A DNA stretch of 35,878 bases, from the NCBI GenBank assembly GCA_021647315.1, contig JAKIUY010000041.1, forward strand, positions 1 to 35,878, read 5' to 3'. The translations under genes were made by a program, and so were the position numbers. The DNA is from Victivallaceae bacterium (GTDB lineage Bacteria; Verrucomicrobiota; Lentisphaeria; Victivallales; Victivallaceae). This document shows, in pieces, positions 33,141-35,878 of the stretch. Within the stretch, counting starts at the first letter, position 1, and every line of letters begins with the position of its first letter. The notes below the pieces were generated by a model. It saw only the letters and a program-made list of their open reading frames with translations, was not told the DNA's origin and ran no database searches.

Positions 33141-33227
33141 GGGTAGCTCTCGATGAGAGCACCCTGTCGCTGGTGCGACAATGCTGGCTTTATCAAAGCC
33201 TGGCACTACTAGTTCCGGCGCAGCCGG
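33141..33227. repeat. Chain of four small hairpins (CCGGC copy 5 last)
   Basis: Hairpin 1: GGGT-(A)-GCTCTC-GAT-GAGAGC-ACCC, 33141-33164. Hairpin 2: TGTCGC-TGGT-GCGACA, 33165-33180. Hairpin 3: GGCTTT-ATC-AAAGCC, 33186-33200, extended by TGC/GCA. Hairpin 4: CCGGC-GCA-GCCGG, 33215-33227. The first three are contiguous or nearly so. If transcribed this would be a compact folded RNA, but nothing shows a known RNA family. Confidence 0.55.
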
Positions 33228-33348
33228 CTATGTTAACCCGTTATGGGTAGCTTTTTATTCGTTTATTCAGCTGTTTATGCTGAAATATAAAAGTTAAAGT
33301 TGAAACAGATATATACACCACATTATGTGGTATAAATTAGGAACTAAG

Positions 33349-34962
33349 ATGAAAACAGAGAATATTGGGAATAGATTTTTTAAGTTAAGGATAAAGAAAC
33401 CGCGTAATTTTAGGACAGATATCTTGTCCGGGGTAACAGTTGCTTTAGCATTGATCCCGGAGGCGGTGGCATTCTCTTTTGTCGCCCATGTCGATCCAAA
33501 GGTCGGACTTTATGCCGCCTTTATGGTTGGATTGATTACCGCGGTTTTTGGTGGGCGTCCTGGGATGATATCCGGCGCGACTGGTGCGGTAGCGGTAATT
33601 TTCGCGCCATTGATGATTAAGCAAATTGCCGAGGTTGGGCTCAAAGGAGCAACTGAATATCTTTTTGCCGCAGTTTTACTGATGGGGGTGATTCAGCTGT
33701 TGTTCGGAATAATGAAACTCGGTAAATTTATCCGTCTGGTGCCTTATCCGGTAATGTTGGGGTTTGTTAACGGTTTGGCGATCATCATTTTTAAAGCCCA
33801 GCTTTCACAGTTCTATACCGGCACTGGTGCGGAAAAAACTCTGTTGACGACAGTCCCGATGTTAATTATGCTCGGAGGGGTTTTTGCCACGATGGCTATA
33901 AGTTATTTTCTGCCTAAACTGACCAAGGTAGTTCCAGCTACTCTGGCGGCTTTAGTGGCGGTGACGATAACTGCGGTCTGTCTGGATAAATTCGGTATTT
34001 ATCATATGCGGACGGTTTTGGACTTTGTTCAGACAATGGATCCGACCAAAACGACTATTGCCGCAGCCTTGCCAACTTTTTGTATTCCCAATGTGCCGTT
34101 TTCATTGGCAACTTTGAAACTTATTCTTCCTTTTGCATTGTTAGCGGCAGCGGTTGGGCTGATTGAATCATTAATGACTCTGACTTTAGTTGATGAAATT
34201 ACTGAAACTCGGGGTAAGGGGAATAAAGAGTGTATCGGTCAGGGAGCAGCTAATATTGTCAACGGTTTCTTTGGCGGCATGGGTGGGTGTGCGATGATTG
34301 GTCAGAGCATGATTAATATTCGCGGTGGTGGCAGAGGACGAACCTCCGGCATTGCGGCGGCAGTTGCTTTGTTGCTCTTAGTAGTGTTTGGTGCTAAATA
34401 TGTTGAATTAATTCCCTTGGCGGCGTTGGTCGGGGTGATGTTTATGGTGGTGATCGGGACATTTGAATGGTCAAGTCTGCGTATTATGTCAAAAATCCCT
34501 AAAACCGATGCCTTTATTATTATTTTAGTTTCTGCGGTAACGGTGATTGAAGATTTAGCGATTGCGGTATTTATCGGAATCATTGCTTCAGCGTTGATTT
34601 ATGCCTGGCAGCGGGGGAAGGTGATCAATGTTCAAGTCAGCAGTGAAAAAGCCAATTCAAAAGTATATAAACTTAATGGTTGTCTCTTTTTCGGTTCAGT
34701 AACTTCGTTTAAAGGGTTGTTTGATTTTGCCAATGATCCCAAGGATGTGATAATTGATTTTCGGGAATCCAGGGTTTATGATCATTCCGGGCTTGAGGCG
34801 ATTAACTTTATTGCTGAAAAATATGCTGAACAGGATAAATCACTTCATCTGTTGAATCTGAGCAAAGAGTGTCGCCAATTGTTGAAGAATGCCGAAAATA
34901 TTGTTGAAGTAAGTGTCATCGAAAATTTAGACTGGCACCTGGCTGATGATAAGCTGGCGTAA
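33349..34962 (+). CDS. SulP-family anion transporter with STAS domain
   Basis: Predicted inner-membrane transporter of 537 aa for sulfate, bicarbonate or another anion. The N-terminal DILSGVTVALALIPEAVAFS is the SulP signature helix region, followed by about ten further hydrophobic segments up to residue about 430. Residues about 440-535 are a short cytoplasmic STAS domain (FGSVTSFKGLFDF, VIIDFRESRVYDHSGLEA). ATG 33349 is chosen over 33325 because AGGA lies 6 nt ahead and it skips a short repeat-side extension. It is a single gene with its own leader and has no visible functional link to the cobamide genes. Its stop abuts the stop of the convergent remnant with no gap. Ion specificity cannot be read from the sequence. 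Confidence 0.9.
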   Translation: MKTENIGNRFFKLRIKKPRNFRTDILSGVTVALALIPEAVAFSFVAHVDPKVGLYAAFMVGLITAVFGGRPGMISGATGAVAVIFAPLMIKQIAEVGLKGATEYLFAAVLLMGVIQLLFGIMKLGKFIRLVPYPVMLGFVNGLAIIIFKAQLSQFYTGTGAEKTLLTTVPMLIMLGGVFATMAISYFLPKLTKVVPATLAALVAVTITAVCLDKFGIYHMRTVLDFVQTMDPTKTTIAAALPTFCIPNVPFSLATLKLILPFALLAAAVGLIESLMTLTLVDEITETRGKGNKECIGQGAANIVNGFFGGMGGCAMIGQSMINIRGGGRGRTSGIAAAVALLLLVVFGAKYVELIPLAALVGVMFMVVIGTFEWSSLRIMSKIPKTDAFIIILVSAVTVIEDLAIAVFIGIIASALIYAWQRGKVINVQVSSEKANSKVYKLNGCLFFGSVTSFKGLFDFANDPKDVIIDFRESRVYDHSGLEAINFIAEKYAEQDKSLHLLNLSKECRQLLKNAENIVEVSVIENLDWHLADDKLA

Positions 34963-35796
34963 CTAATCGGCAAATTCATCGAGCTTGCCGAAGTTTTTAA
35001 ATAGAATAACGGCTAGGATTAGGGCGGTTAATGAAATAAGGCAGATGAAAATCAGTTTATAATCGTCTTTTTCAGGGAGAGTCTGGTAGTCGGGGTTTAG
35101 TTCTGCTGCTGATAGTTTATATGCCGCTATGGTCGGGTTGGTTATGCTGGATAATGCCGTATTGATATCGTAATGTGGCATCTCTGCTTGAGACCCATAA
35201 AAGAAATAAATGTTTTTCTGATGCTCGCCCAGCATCAAGGCACGGTAAATATTGCCGCTTGCGGTTATATTGAGTTCTGTTAGTGGTTTGTTGTCGAGAT
35301 TATCGATGGTGATTTTATAGGTTGCATAGCGTGATTCGGGGAAAGTGATTGTTGTCTGGTTACTCTGAAAGCCTTTAACGGTGATTTGTTCAAAAACTCC
35401 TGTTGTAAAGTTATACCACTTAGATTTTTTGCCTTGATAGGCTATTGTGACGCGTCTGGAAAAGTTTTTTGAACTGGATGTCAGTTTAAAGCTGGTCAAT
35501 GGCTGACGTTGGGTTGTTATGATGATCTCGGTGACTTTGTCGTGCTGTTCAATACTGACAACCTTGATTTTGTAAGATTTTTTTGCCGGGTTTTCACTGA
35601 CGGTACGAATGAGTTTTTCACCCAACTCTATAGCGGTTATTTTTATGCCTTCGCTACGGTTCAACATCTTTTTTACTTTACTGTAATTCTTGCCTTGGCG
35701 CTTCTCATGAGTCAGTTGATAGAGTGGAGATTCACTATCTTCCCGATAGTTATTTCCGTTACGGGCGAATGCCCTGTAACTTTTAAAATCTACTAA
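34963..35796 (-). pseudogene. N-terminally truncated membrane-anchored beta-rich protein (DUF3999-like)
   Basis: The first ATG is at 35667 and would give 234 aa. The same frame stays open upstream to 35796, and those extra 43 codons read like protein (FARNGNNYREDSESPLYQL) but contain no good start before a stop at 35797-35799. The body is beta-rich. A single C-terminal helix (KLIFICLISLTALILAVILF) is followed by a short acidic tail, so the protein would be an inner-membrane-anchored periplasmic protein. The pattern YRALMLGEHQKNIYFFYGS, with RYATYKITIDN before it, suggests the C-terminal half of a DUF3999-type protein. No signal peptide remains, which would be required. I read it as a gene whose 5' half was lost at the junction near 35800. 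Confidence 0.55.
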
Positions 35797-35807
35797 TTAG
35801 CAAAAGA

Positions 35808-35861
35808 AGGGTTCAACCATTAAGTTAAATAATCTCAAAAACTTAACAATGGAGGAACCCT
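35808..35861 (+). promoter_or_regulatory. Fold-back leader that buries the ribosome binding site
   Basis: AGGGTTC (35808-35814), CCATT (35817-35821) and AAGTT (35822-35826) are complementary to GAACCCT (35855-35861), AATGG (35848-35852) and AACTT (35840-35844). The GGAGG at 35851-35855 lies inside the stem and the start codon follows directly. Insertion elements such as IS10 use fold-back of read-through messages to hide their start, so this may be an element end. Confidence 0.45.
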
Positions 35862-35878
35862 ATGATAGTAAACACCGC
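35862..35878 (+). CDS. 5' end of an unidentified gene, cut by the window edge
   Basis: ATG at 35862 is preceded by GGAGG at 6 nt spacing. Only five codons (MIVNT) are visible, so no family can be named. Together with the broken gene to its left and the fold-back leader, a transposase gene is my guess. It is no more than that. Confidence 0.4.

Larger units (their letters stand above)
32855..33348. other. Non-coding region between cbiA and the SulP gene
   Basis: 494 bp with no gene. It holds the MITE-like element, then two CCGGC repeats and a chain of small hairpins, then an AT-rich stretch ahead of the SulP start with AGGA at 33339-33342. Confidence 0.5.

Noticed and set aside
35509..35796. 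Rightward 95-codon frame at the right edge
   Set aside because: It is antisense to the truncated gene, which has the better protein-like character.

Overview
The window looks like chromosomal DNA of a Gram-negative, probably anaerobic bacterium that degrades glycans. The pointers are a cobalt-early (anaerobic) cobamide pathway, a sulfatase, Gfo/Idh/MocA and TIM-barrel sugar enzymes, a GntR regulator with a LacI-type sensor, AGGA-type ribosome binding sites, and long intergenic spaces full of small repeats. I would guess the PVC group, most likely Lentisphaerota. That placement is inferred from style; there is no rRNA or marker gene to settle it.

Layout. About 0.2-9 kb is a loose set of regulators and hydrolases: GntR/LacI regulator, metallo-beta-lactamase-fold hydrolase, PHP phosphoesterase, Cys-type sulfatase, M14 carboxypeptidase-like protein, nitrilase-superfamily hydrolase and AraC regulator. 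About 9.3-16.3 kb is a co-directional catabolic block: PHP/DUF3604-like protein, MDR dehydrogenase, TIM-barrel epimerase, Gfo/Idh/MocA dehydrogenase, enolase-superfamily enzyme, and a second Gfo/Idh/MocA protein. The dehydrogenase-epimerase-dehydrogenase core has the same class order as E. coli ycjQ-ycjR-ycjS, which interconverts 3-keto-glycosides.

About 16.4-32.9 kb is the core of the window: two divergent gene sets that together cover most of the route from glutamyl-tRNA to cobyrinate a,c-diamide. The leftward set is cbiK, cbiL, a Gate-domain membrane protein, a precorrin-2 dehydrogenase/HemA fusion, a HemC-CobA-HemD fusion, hemB and hemL. The rightward set is cbiC, cbiD, cbiET, cbiFG, cbiH and cbiA. 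They meet at a 496-bp intergenic space with no recognisable cobalamin riboswitch. Of the ring-building steps only CbiJ (precorrin-6A reductase) has no candidate here. Odd points are a CbiK with a signal peptide, a HemC lacking its cofactor-binding third domain, and a Gate-domain membrane protein in the place where a metal transporter might sit.

About 32.9-35.9 kb holds a MITE-like element, a chain of small hairpins, a SulP anion transporter, and a gene remnant without a start that is broken next to what may be the end of a mobile element at the right edge.

The non-coding DNA is unusually patterned: GTCCAC arrays of 9-bp period just upstream of four genes, a ten-copy ACAGGAT array, a dispersed CCGGC-loop-GCCGG hairpin family with five copies, and short repeated words that begin at or overlap stop codons.
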